From positions 49,463 to 77,517 of the forward strand of contig QKYT01000304.1 in assembly GCA_003550305.1 (NCBI GenBank): 28,055 nucleotides of DNA, in the 5' to 3' direction. Below are positions 21,098-28,055 of this stretch, piece by piece (position 1 is the first letter of the stretch; each line of letters starts with the position of its first letter). Under the pieces are notes generated by a model. It made no database searches. It was not told the origin of the DNA and saw only the letters and a program-made list of their open reading frames with translations. Position numbers and translations under genes: made by a program. The stretch comes from Glomus cerebriforme. Taxonomy: Eukaryota > Glomeromycota > Glomeromycetes > Glomerales > Glomeraceae.

Positions 21098-21157
21098 ATT
21101 CTTATTTATACTACTTGCTTTTTTTTAAAAAAAAAAAATAAATAAATAAACAAGAAT
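21098..21157. repeat. Foldback with T(8)A(12) apex
   Basis: Eight T followed by twelve A (21119-21138) are flanked by 12-bp arms, ATTCTTATTTAT at 21098-21109 and the complement of ATTCTTGTTTAT at 21146-21157, with one mismatch. No coding start follows on either strand, so this is an orphan copy of the T(n)A(n) motif seen before coiled-coil genes. Confidence 0.55.
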
Positions 21158-21299
21158 TTAGCAATAGCATACGAGTTATTTATATACCATGTTACCACTA
21201 TAATAGAAAAGAGGTAAGAAGAAATTTTGTTAACTTCATTTTAACTTTTTGATTAAACAATTAAGTAAACATTCATCTTAATTGACTGTTCAATATGGT

Positions 21300-21370
21300 A
21301 AGAAATTTATTATTCAAATTTTTTCCTTTTTTTTTTTAAAAAAAAAAAAGTAAGAAATTTCAAATAATAA
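21300..21370. repeat. Second foldback with T(11)A(12) apex
   Basis: Eleven T then twelve A (21327-21349) form the centre of a longer imperfect inverted repeat; the left arm around 21305-21326 resembles the complement of 21350-21370. No gene start is adjacent. It is one of two orphan copies lying downstream of gene K's 3' end. Confidence 0.5.
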
Positions 21371-21709
21371 TCTCGTGTTGATTCTGCTCATTTTCGACTT
21401 TTTTCTTGGATTTTATTAAAAGTTAAAAATTATTTATTATTGTGGATAACATTTATATTTTATGGAATAGGACTATTAATTAAAAATAATTAAAAAAAAT
21501 CGATTGATAAAATTAAAATTCCGTAACTAAATAACGATCTTAGATCATTGATGATTGCAATTTAATTTACGATATTAATGTCATGAATTTTTCAAGTCTT
21601 AAATTTTAAATTCATTGTTAAATGATGTATTAATTTCAACACAGAAAGATAAAGGATAAAAATATAACGGGGGACGAAATTCCCGTAAAGTGCATATTCT
21701 AATTAAACG

Positions 21710-23269
21710 TTAGCCATTAGTTAAATCTTTTTTATATGTTTGATAGATTTTAGCGAATGTATAAATTTGACGGGTTGATTTGTTTGCTATTAAAGGAAAA
21801 TAACAAATATCTACAACTATATTATCAATATCATCTTCTTCCCATTTTCCCTCCATACAACTAGGATTTATCTTATCTTTATAATTAAACCAAAATTCCT
21901 CAGCAATTGGTTCTTGAACTTTAAATCGAAACCAAAATAAAGTAACAACTTTTTTAATAATATCACCAGCCATATCTTCGATTTCTATTTTTCTCTTAGA
22001 ATCTTTAAATGTACGGTATTTACTAATTTCCTTATTTAAAGTATCTTTATATTTTTTAATAAAGTCATGAGTAACTGCGAAATTATTTTTACTAACATAA
22101 TTATTAAATCCTCTATTACCAAGAGCTGCATAAATGAGTTGGCGTAATTTAATAGGTAATACTTTAGTTGTATCATCACCCCCATCGCGTTTCCTTGCGA
22201 AAGCATCTGCTAAATCTATTAATTCATTAGTTCTTTTATATAAATGAGTTTCGATCCCACTCTCAAACCTTTTGTAATCGTTTAAATTATCAATATGAAA
22301 GTATTTTTCTCCATACTCAAAAATTTGTTCAATAACGTGACGTTGTAATACTGCCCTAATTAAAGGTTTATTATCTTTTGTAATGACTGAATTACTTTTG
22401 TATTTTTTCAAGAGTTTTTGTATTTCACTAACGTTAATATCTACATTAACTTTACATTTGGTAATATAATTTTCCAAAGAATGTTGTAAAATTAATATAT
22501 CATTTTTAAATGTAACTGAATTATTTTTATCATCATCTGATAATCGAAAATTAGTTGCGGGTCCAAGAGCATATTTATATTTAGAAGCTTCACTTTTTAA
22601 TTCTTCTAATTCTTGAATTACTTTATTTAAATCTTGAATCACTTTATCTTTTTCTTGAATTGCGTTGTATTTTACTTGAATCTTCATTTCTTTATCCCTT
22701 TCTTGAATATCCTTAAAAATTTCTTGAATTTGGTTATCTTTTTCTTGGATTGTTTTGTTCTTTCCTTTAATCTCTTTTATAATTTTTTGATTTTGGTTAT
22801 CTTTTTCTTGGATTGTTTTGTCCTTTCCTTTAATCTCCTTTAAAATTTCTTGAATTTGGTTATCTTTTCCTTGGATTGTTTTGTCCTTTCCTTTAATCTC
22901 CTTAAAAATTTCTTGAATTTTATTTTCTTTCTCTTGAATTGTTTTGTCCTTTTCTTGAATTTCTTTTTTTTTTTCTTCTATAGTTTCTACTAATACTTTA
23001 ATTAATTTAGAGTTATGATCATTTGTTTGATTTAAGTCAAAAATTGGTTTTTTCAATTCTTGTTTTTCACTTAAAATATTATTAATATTATTATAATTAT
23101 TTTGTAAATCTTCACAATATTTTCCCAAACTTTCATATTTGATTTTTAATTGATTACAAAGCGTTTCGGAAATTTTTAATTCTTCAGCAAGTTTTATATT
23201 AAGGTTTATGTCATCATAGTTTGATTGTTGATAATCTGTAATAGTTTCTTCAGATAAATCTTGCGCCAT
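21710..23269 (-). CDS. Coiled-coil family protein K
   Basis: This is a single-exon, 519-residue frame starting at 23269 (MAQDLSEETITDYQQ). The start is supported by the T(32)A(11) tract just upstream. Residues about 25-235 are a predicted long coiled coil. It contains four 21-residue repeats at about 111-194 of the type IQEKDNQIQEIxKEIKGKDKT, each three heptads. The conserved family region follows: KYKYALGPATNFRLSDDDKN, LENYITKCK, KPLIRAVLQRHVIEQI, LIYAALGNRGF, FWFRFKVQEPIAEEFWF and CYFPLIANK, ending DLTNG. The last 120 or so residues are identical to H, whereas upstream parts differ at scattered positions. It is the longest coil among the intact members. It lies in inverted orientation to pseudogene L and convergent with Hsp70-like J. 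Function unknown. Confidence 0.88.
   Translation of the reverse strand: MAQDLSEETITDYQQSNYDDINLNIKLAEELKISETLCNQLKIKYESLGKYCEDLQNNYNNINNILSEKQELKKPIFDLNQTNDHNSKLIKVLVETIEEKKKEIQEKDKTIQEKENKIQEIFKEIKGKDKTIQGKDNQIQEILKEIKGKDKTIQEKDNQNQKIIKEIKGKNKTIQEKDNQIQEIFKDIQERDKEMKIQVKYNAIQEKDKVIQDLNKVIQELEELKSEASKYKYALGPATNFRLSDDDKNNSVTFKNDILILQHSLENYITKCKVNVDINVSEIQKLLKKYKSNSVITKDNKPLIRAVLQRHVIEQIFEYGEKYFHIDNLNDYKRFESGIETHLYKRTNELIDLADAFARKRDGGDDTTKVLPIKLRQLIYAALGNRGFNNYVSKNNFAVTHDFIKKYKDTLNKEISKYRTFKDSKRKIEIEDMAGDIIKKVVTLFWFRFKVQEPIAEEFWFNYKDKINPSCMEGKWEEDDIDNIVVDICYFPLIANKSTRQIYTFAKIYQTYKKDLTNG
22688..22939 (-). repeat. 63-bp tandem repeat, four units, in gene K
   Basis: Four consecutive 63-bp units encode residues 111-194, each with an IQEKDNQ heptad, an IQEIxKE heptad and an IKGKDKT heptad. 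Units differ by a few substitutions (one has NQKIIKE). The unit length is exactly three heptads, and therefore three times the 21-bp unit in gene A. This supports stepwise growth of the coil by tandem duplication. Confidence 0.85.
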
Positions 23270-23283
23270 AATAATTTATCTTA

Positions 23284-23330
<47 letters not shown>

Positions 23331-23470
23331 AAAATTAAAAATTTTCACAAACGTTAAATAACGAACTGAAATTGTACTACATTCCACGACATTTCTAAAA
23401 TTAGATACTTTTACTCAAAAATGATCGACCCAATGTTGTAAGAGACTGAAAGAAATATGAGTTAAAGAGA
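23270..23470. other. Upstream region of gene K
   Basis: Apart from the T(n)A(n) tract this 200-bp stretch shows no recognisable core promoter element. Confidence 0.4.
23284..23326 (-). promoter_or_regulatory. T(32)A(11) tract upstream of gene K
   Basis: On the coding strand 32 T are followed by 11 A, ending 14 nt before the ATG of K. It is the longest example of the tract found upstream of D, G, H and K; its length is likely polymorphic or subject to sequencing error. Confidence 0.5.
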
Positions 23471-23675
23471 TAAGGGCCATGACATATATTACCTAATATT
23501 AGTTTCATAAGAGGTCCTACCCCCCCCCCCTAGGGTAAGATTTTTTCAACCAATAATATTTAAATATATATATAGTATTAATTTTGACCAATAAAAATGC
23601 ATAATTTTGTGTCACGTAAGATTTTGTTTTACCCCCCACCCCCTAAAATATTACCTAATAAATGCCACGCCCCTA
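23471..23675. repeat. Candidate MITE with degenerate terminal inverted repeats
   Basis: The left end begins TAAGGGCCATGACATATATT and the complement of the right end begins TTAGGGGCGTGGCATTTATT. The two agree over about 30 bp with several mismatches and a small indel. The interior carries an 11-nt C run (23520-23530) and a second C-rich tract (23631-23644). Length is about 205 bp with no coding capacity. The TA at the ends could be a mariner-type target duplication, but this is uncertain. Confidence 0.5.
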
Positions 23676-23766
23676 ATTTTATAATTTATTTAATTTATTA
23701 AAGATCAATTGATCATTAAGATATAATCAATAGCATTAAATGCCGAATAACTGTTATATTGGGAAA

Positions 23767-23831
23767 ATCAAATTTGATAGGTTGATTCTGGGCTCCGCAG
23801 GAGCCCGGAATCAGATGATCAAATTTGCTAG
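23767..23831. repeat. GC-rich hairpin flanked by 14-bp direct repeats
   Basis: GATTCTGGGCTCC (23784-23796) and GGAGCCCGGAATC (23800-23812) form a 13-bp stem with one G-T pair and a GCA loop. Direct repeats ATCAAATTTG(A/C)TAG at 23767-23780 and 23818-23831 flank it. The layout resembles a small insertion bounded by a duplicated target. Confidence 0.65.
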
Positions 23832-24100
23832 TTACAGCTAATTTCATAATGTACGGGACACTTGACAAAATTTTTGCCGAGAACTTGCCGGGTTGTCGGG
23901 TTGTCGGGTTGTCGGCAATTTGAAAATAATAATAAGCACGTGAAAATAATTTGTTTGGTGTAACGTCAAAATTGAAGCGATGTCACGTGTTATTTTGCAA
24001 ATATTGTTATTTTTCAAATTCAACCCGACAACCCGACAACCCGGCAAGTTCTCGGCAAAAATTTTGTCAAGTGTCCCGTACATTATGAAATTAGCTGTAA
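23832..24100. mobile_element. Foldback element with 80-bp perfect terminal inverted repeats
   Basis: Bases 23832-23911 are the exact reverse complement of 24021-24100. The arms begin TTACAGCTAATTTCATAATG and end in three copies of GGGTTGTC-type units. After a 5-nt insertion in the left arm the match resumes for about 10 bp. The central 110 bp contain two CACGTG boxes. No transposase is encoded, so the element is non-autonomous; the open frame across it on the minus strand (23844-24083) is an artefact of the palindrome. A possible 3-bp target duplication (AGT) appears if the terminus is taken as TACAG. Perfect arms imply recent insertion or ongoing correction. Confidence 0.8.
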
Positions 24101-24394
24101 GTGCCGAAGCCGAATGAGTGATTTATCCGGTGTCACATGATTTTTGCGTAATAAAATCTTTTACTTTCATAGTTAACGGGTTTTAAAGCTTTTTACATTT
24201 CTTTTCTATAAACGTTTTTTTTAAAATAAACCAAATTTATTTCTTTCAATGGAGAATACAAATTTTAGCAATGTAAGATAAATATTTAAACATATTAAAA
24301 CTACAAATTATTGCAAAATTAATAAGTAATAACTAATAAATTCTTTAGTCTTTTAAACCAACAGCTGAACTATGGCTATTTCAGGTCACAATTC
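24101..24394. other. Spacer between foldback element and pseudogene L
   Basis: AT-rich DNA with a T(8)A(4) tract at 24215-24226, possibly the remnant of the upstream tract of pseudogene L. No gene is supported. Confidence 0.4.
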
Positions 24395-25080
24395 ATCAGC
24401 TGGAGTGCGAAATTATATTAAAGTAACAAAGGGGAAAAAAAGAAATATCCTTAATCCTGTTGATTTTAAAAAGGATAGTATTTTACTTGGAAAAATATGG
24501 AAGCAAAACGATCATTACAGAAAATGTAAACAAATTCTTAATTAGAGTGTATTACAACGTTATGTTATTGAACAAAATTTTGAGTATGCAAAAGAATATT
24601 TTGATAAACCAGAAAAACTCCCAAATAATCATTATGGAGTCGAATCTCACATTTAAAAAGACGCACTGGAATTGATGAATCAACTAAAATATTGCCTATT
24701 AAATTACATCGTACAGCTCTTGAAAATAGGGGCTTTAATGATATGGTTGGTAATGATAAAAAAATATTTTCTCATAACTTTATTAATCATTTTAAAGATA
24801 TTTTAAATAAGAAAATTAGTAAATATCGTAGAATCAATAATCCAGAAAAAAAGAAAAGAAATTGCTGGTGACCTTATTAAAAAAGTTGTTACTATATTTC
24901 TATGGTTCAAGAACCGATTTTGAATATTTTTGGTTTGAAAACGATTATAAAATAGATCCAAGTTATATGGAGGGTCATAATATAGCTGTAGATGTTTGTT
25001 ACTTTCCCTTAATAGCACAAGAGTTCAATAATGAGTCAAAGCGTCAAATTTATACAAAGGCTATAATCTTTCAAAAATAA
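24395..25080 (+). pseudogene. Coiled-coil family pseudogene L
   Basis: Homology to A, H and K runs from the ENYITK region to the family's end but is broken by stops and frame changes. There is no N-terminal coil. Recognisable pieces in shifting frames are VLQRYVIEQ followed by GVESHI and a stop, LKYCLLNY-type out-of-frame matches of the LPIKLRQ region, then DYKIDPSYMEGHNIAVDVCY and FPLIAQEFNNESKRQIYTKA at the end. Relative to H it has lost codons in the EDMAG, FWFRF and MEGKWEEDDID stretches. The 3' flank (about 25139-25290) matches the 3' flank of K, so L and K are inverted duplicates. Confidence 0.8.
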
Positions 25081-26352
25081 AAATGATTGCCAGAAACTGA
25101 TAAACAGCAAATGACTGAAATGTATCGAAATAACTAGAATATGCGCTTTACGGGAGGCTTCATTCCCCATTATTTTTATTATTTATTTTTTGTGTTGAAA
25201 TTATCATAATATATCATTAAGCAAGAAATTTAAAATATAAAATTTGATTCAAGATTGTTATTTAGTTATAGTGATTTTTTTTTTCTGTGTAAAATTACTT
25301 TAATTACATATAATATAACTTTCAATAAGGACAGTACACAAGTTTATTATTTTGACAACGTGACTATTATAAATTAGAAAATATACGCTGTCTTATCAGA
25401 TTCATCGTGGTTTTTAAGTAATATCGTCCGGTTAATTTAATGGACTATAGGATTATCCATTAATCCGTTACAATAATATTGATTTTGGGTAATTTTTATT
25501 TAAAAAAATATTTTATTGCTATAATTTTGTAAATTAAATTATGACATCCAGTATTAGCTGAAATTATTAAATACAGTAAATAATGCTTTTTCACAATATT
25601 AATTGTCATTTGATTATTTTAAAAATTAAAAAATAAAAATTTTCAGTTTGAGTAAATACTGTATATTCTATCTTAACAAATCATTAATTTTACTATGTTT
25701 TATTCGATTCTATTAAAAATCTTCGTTATTTAATATTCTCCATTTGTATCATTTTGTTGTATTATTTTTTCCCTATGTTTATTAATTATTATCCTTTTTT
25801 ATTTTATTTATATCTACATGTTCAATTATTGCATTCATTCTCTAAATTAGTCTTTCTTTGATTGTTCTTTCCATTTTTTCACTTTTCCTCATATACTATC
25901 TTTGTCTTATCCATTCTTGAAAGTGTTCTTTTGATTTCTTCCTTATCTGTTACTTAGAATCATTTAGTATTCATTTATATACATAGCTAGCTCAGTAGTC
26001 AGTATGGAATACACGAACGTTAATTCTTATTGTAAATATAATATTGATTACGCGTCATATAATGCAAATTATTAAGTTTAAACATGATACATAGCACGAC
26101 TAGTACGTCACGATAAAACTTTTATTTGTAAAAAAGCTCTATAGCTAGTAACCCATGATTGTAATATTAGAGTACTAATAAATCAAAGATTAATATATCA
26201 TCAAATGTGTTATAATTTCATAAAAAAAATTTAGCGATCGGTGACATCTTATAAAGTTTATAAATAAAAAAAAAAATAAACTCCAAATATCAACCGCTTA
26301 AACAACTTGGCACAACAAAGTTTTGACTAGAATNATTTCCTTTTCTCATGTA
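25081..26352. other. Intergenic region L-M
   Basis: About 1.27 kb without a supported gene. The first 200 bp are homologous to the 3' flank of K (21500-21690, inverted). The rest is AT-rich and featureless apart from an ambiguous base at 26334. Confidence 0.5.
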
Positions 26353-27786
26353 TTACTGAAGTTCTTTGATTTTTAAATTCTGTAATATGATATTATAAAA
26401 TTAGTCATATATAGACAGGCATCTGAAAAATAATATCTGGAGTACTCACCATGTCGAATTGATAATTTGCTAGAGTAACGAATTTTTTGATTCTCAAATC
26501 TTCTTCTTTTTTAGTGCTCAAACTCTTCCAGATATTCATCATTATCTTATCTTTAGCTATAACCAATTGTATAATTTTCTTTACTTGCTCTTCATTCTTT
26601 TCCAATTTATTGACTATGTTTAGGGCAAAGTCGGTTAATTCTCCATAATCTAAATTCTCCATATTTCTCCTCTTCACACTACACTTGTTGTCATCTTCCT
26701 CACACTTTCTCTTCGTTGTTGAGATCCATCGATCTATGAGTTCAGATTCTAGTTTGTGTTTAATTTCTCTTAGTGGTTTGAGTGCGTATTGATCCCCTAT
26801 CATTAATAAAAGACGCGCATAAAAAAGAATTGCTCTTGTAAATTCTGTAAGAATGACATTTAAAACTTACCAAGACATACAATTACTTCTAGTGCTAATG
26901 TCGAAAGTCTTTGTAATTTCTCGTCACTCCATCTCCCTTTTAGGTTTGTTACTCCATGCGCATTATGATGTCTAATTTCAACTTTGAAAGTCTTGAGTAA
27001 AAATGATGGATGTTTGATCCGTGGAATAATGTTTGGTNTTGACCAAGTGTAAATAAATTTATATTTTGTATTATAAAGTTAAGAAGACATAATAGATCTG
27101 CATCTGAAAAATCATCTTTTTTCTGTGGGTTACATTTTGATACAAATTTTTTCACGGTCTCATGAGGAATATATTTTTCTTGTCTAACAATGAATCGAAA
27201 AAGTGACGCCTCTACATGTTCAATAATCGGTTCAACATACGCGCCTTGCTCTGAAGGTAAAAATGAGAATTGTTGTGAAGACAATACTATATTTTCTTGA
27301 CCTATCTTTTCGTTTCCTTGACCCTTTTCATCATCATCACTACCTTCCTTTTCGCTATCATAACCACCTTCCTTTTCACTTTCTAGGTCTTCTTTCATAT
27401 CTTCAATATTTTGATCTTGCAACTCTCTCCTGAATTTGTAATCTGTTAGGCTTCCTATTGCGTGTTGCATTACATTGGAGAAAAATCGTGCTCGCTGGAA
27501 AACTGCACGATCCTTCCTGACTATAACTTCAAGTTTTTTCTTGTTCAAGACGGATTTTTCAGTGTTATTGATCCACGTGTATAAGGTCCTGTATTTTGTT
27601 GTATTTTCTCTGTCATTCTTGAAGAAGGCATGAATAGATGATTTTAACGCTTTTTTTTTGTTCGAATATGTTACTGTTTTTCTTGAAAGGAGGGTTTAGT
27701 TTCAGTAAGGTATCGAGCGTCGAATCGAGGTCATTTTTAATACACTTTTGTATATTGTTTTTTATCCAAGTCAAAAGTTTAGCCAT
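26353..27786 (-). CDS. Unrecognised multi-exon gene M, frame broken twice
   Basis: Proposed minus-strand exons are 27786-26871, 26796-26450 and, less surely, 26379-26353. The start MAKLLTWIKNNIQKCIKNDL at 27786 is followed by LDTLLKLNPPF. The coding signal shifts frame at an A(9) run (27651-27659), continues as KALKSSIHAFFKND, then YTWINNTEKSVL. It carries an acidic stretch (ESEKEGGYDSEKEGSDDDEK) and LLCLLNFIIQNINLFTLGQ. The frame shifts back at the ambiguous base 27038 into PNIIPRIKHPSFLL, VEIRHHNAHGVTN and LKGRWSDEKLQRLSTLALEV. Exon 2 has QYALKPLREIKHKLESELID and a basic KRKCEEDDNKCSVKRR stretch. The two shifts cancel, so the outer parts share one frame. This suggests sequence errors or a young pseudogene. 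No family is recognised; it is unlike the other genes here. Confidence 0.6.
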
Positions 27787-28055
27787 TATCTTTTATGTTC
27801 TTGTAAAAGTTGAGAATAACTATTTCTTTGAGTTACTTGTTATAAATCGACCTAAGAACCTCTATATAAAAATGATCTTATTGACGACATTTTTTTTTTA
27901 AGATATGATGTCATGTATATTTGTCATACCTAGATCATACATAATCTAACCGCGTATGGGCCGATTTTCGGAATTAGACTAAATTGAGATTTTTGTAAAA
28001 ATTTAATTATTTTAGTAAGATATTTTTTATTTTTATTTTTATTTTTATTTTTATG
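27787..28055. other. Upstream region of gene M
   Basis: No gene is supported. The last 35 bp (28021-28055) are an (ATTTTT)n microsatellite that runs to the window edge, where an assembly could break or misjoin. Confidence 0.5.

Larger units (their letters stand above)
18689..21709. other. 3-kb region between J and K without a clear gene
   Basis: No intact gene is supported. Two stretches look exon-like. At 18949-19089 a 46-codon open stretch contains WRSYLCKRNETLPGDTEWER, with none of the window's families evident. At 20190-20330 base composition is less AT-biased, with short open stretches on both strands and a possible donor AG|GTAGGT near 20331. These may be remnants of an older gene or transposon. 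The region also holds the inverted repeats at 19551-19730, 20661-20685, 21098-21157 and 21300-21370 listed separately. K's 3' flank at its right end is homologous to the 3' flank of pseudogene L. Confidence 0.4.

Noticed and set aside
22634..22843. Hydrophobic frame on the plus strand within gene K
   Set aside because: Antisense of the 63-bp coiled-coil repeats, whose Lys/Glu codons read as Phe/Leu on the other strand.
22688..22939. Regular repeats considered as a CRISPR array
   Set aside because: The units are contiguous, in frame and encode heptads; there are no unique spacers and the DNA is eukaryotic.
23881..23916. GGGTTGTC repeats considered as telomeric DNA
   Set aside because: Only three units in each arm of an internal inverted repeat, and the unit differs from the common fungal telomere repeat.
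23844..24083. 79-codon frame on the minus strand
   Set aside because: It spans the arms of the foldback element; its two ends mirror each other because of the palindrome.
24803..25018. 71-codon minus-strand frame over pseudogene L
   Set aside because: Antisense to recognisable coiled-coil family remnants on the plus strand.

Overview
The window is AT-rich eukaryotic DNA with short GT-AG introns, long poly-A/poly-T tracts and many small foldback repeats. It carries tandem copies of two multigene families. One family is Hsp70-like ATPases of the HSPA12 type, with P-loop DFGTTYS, phosphate-2 motif VDCGGGTVDLT and adenosine motif LVGGFSES. The other is an unnamed coiled-coil family. Base composition, intron style and expansion of HSPA12-like genes suggest an arbuscular mycorrhizal fungus (Glomeromycotina, Rhizophagus-like). 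That is an inference from style and memory, not a database match.

Layout. 1-1178: 3' part of coiled-coil gene A (+). 1632-5396: two head-to-tail Hsp70-like units, B and C (+). B has lost its C-terminal part and runs in frame into C, whose expected start codon reads ACA. 5505-6575: coiled-coil gene D (-), convergent with C. 7427-9483: Hsp70-like gene F (-), divergent from 9988-11565: coiled-coil gene G (+). 12936-14129: coiled-coil gene H (+), convergent (27 bp between stops) with 14157-16224: Hsp70-like gene I (-). 16534-18688: Hsp70-like gene J (+), divergent from I. 18689-21709: 3 kb without a clear gene. 21710-23269: coiled-coil gene K (-), whose C-terminal third appears identical to H. 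23471-24100: a nest of foldback elements, including one with 80-bp perfect inverted ends. 24395-25080: coiled-coil pseudogene L (+), an inverted copy of K. 26353-27786: an unrelated, unrecognised multi-exon gene M (-) with two apparent frame breaks.

Five Hsp70 units (B, C, F, I, J) and five coiled-coil genes (A, D, G, H, K) alternate so that each ATPase has a coiled-coil neighbour: A/B tandem, C/D, H/I and J/K convergent, F/G divergent. B and J form one Hsp70 subtype, C and I another, and F a third. This suggests that a two-gene module was duplicated, inverted and partly recombined. A working hypothesis is that the coiled-coil proteins are partners or clients of the linked ATPases. The sequence shows linkage and co-duplication only, not interaction.

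The most notable sequence-level signals are: the ATP-binding loop carried on a 20-nt microexon in four paralogues; the B-C fusion; a T(n)A(n) tract just upstream of every visible coiled-coil start codon but of no Hsp70 start; heptad-length (21 bp) and triple-heptad (63 bp) tandem repeats in the coiled coils; and a decayed duplicate of an Hsp70 first exon underlying the putative TATA box of gene F.
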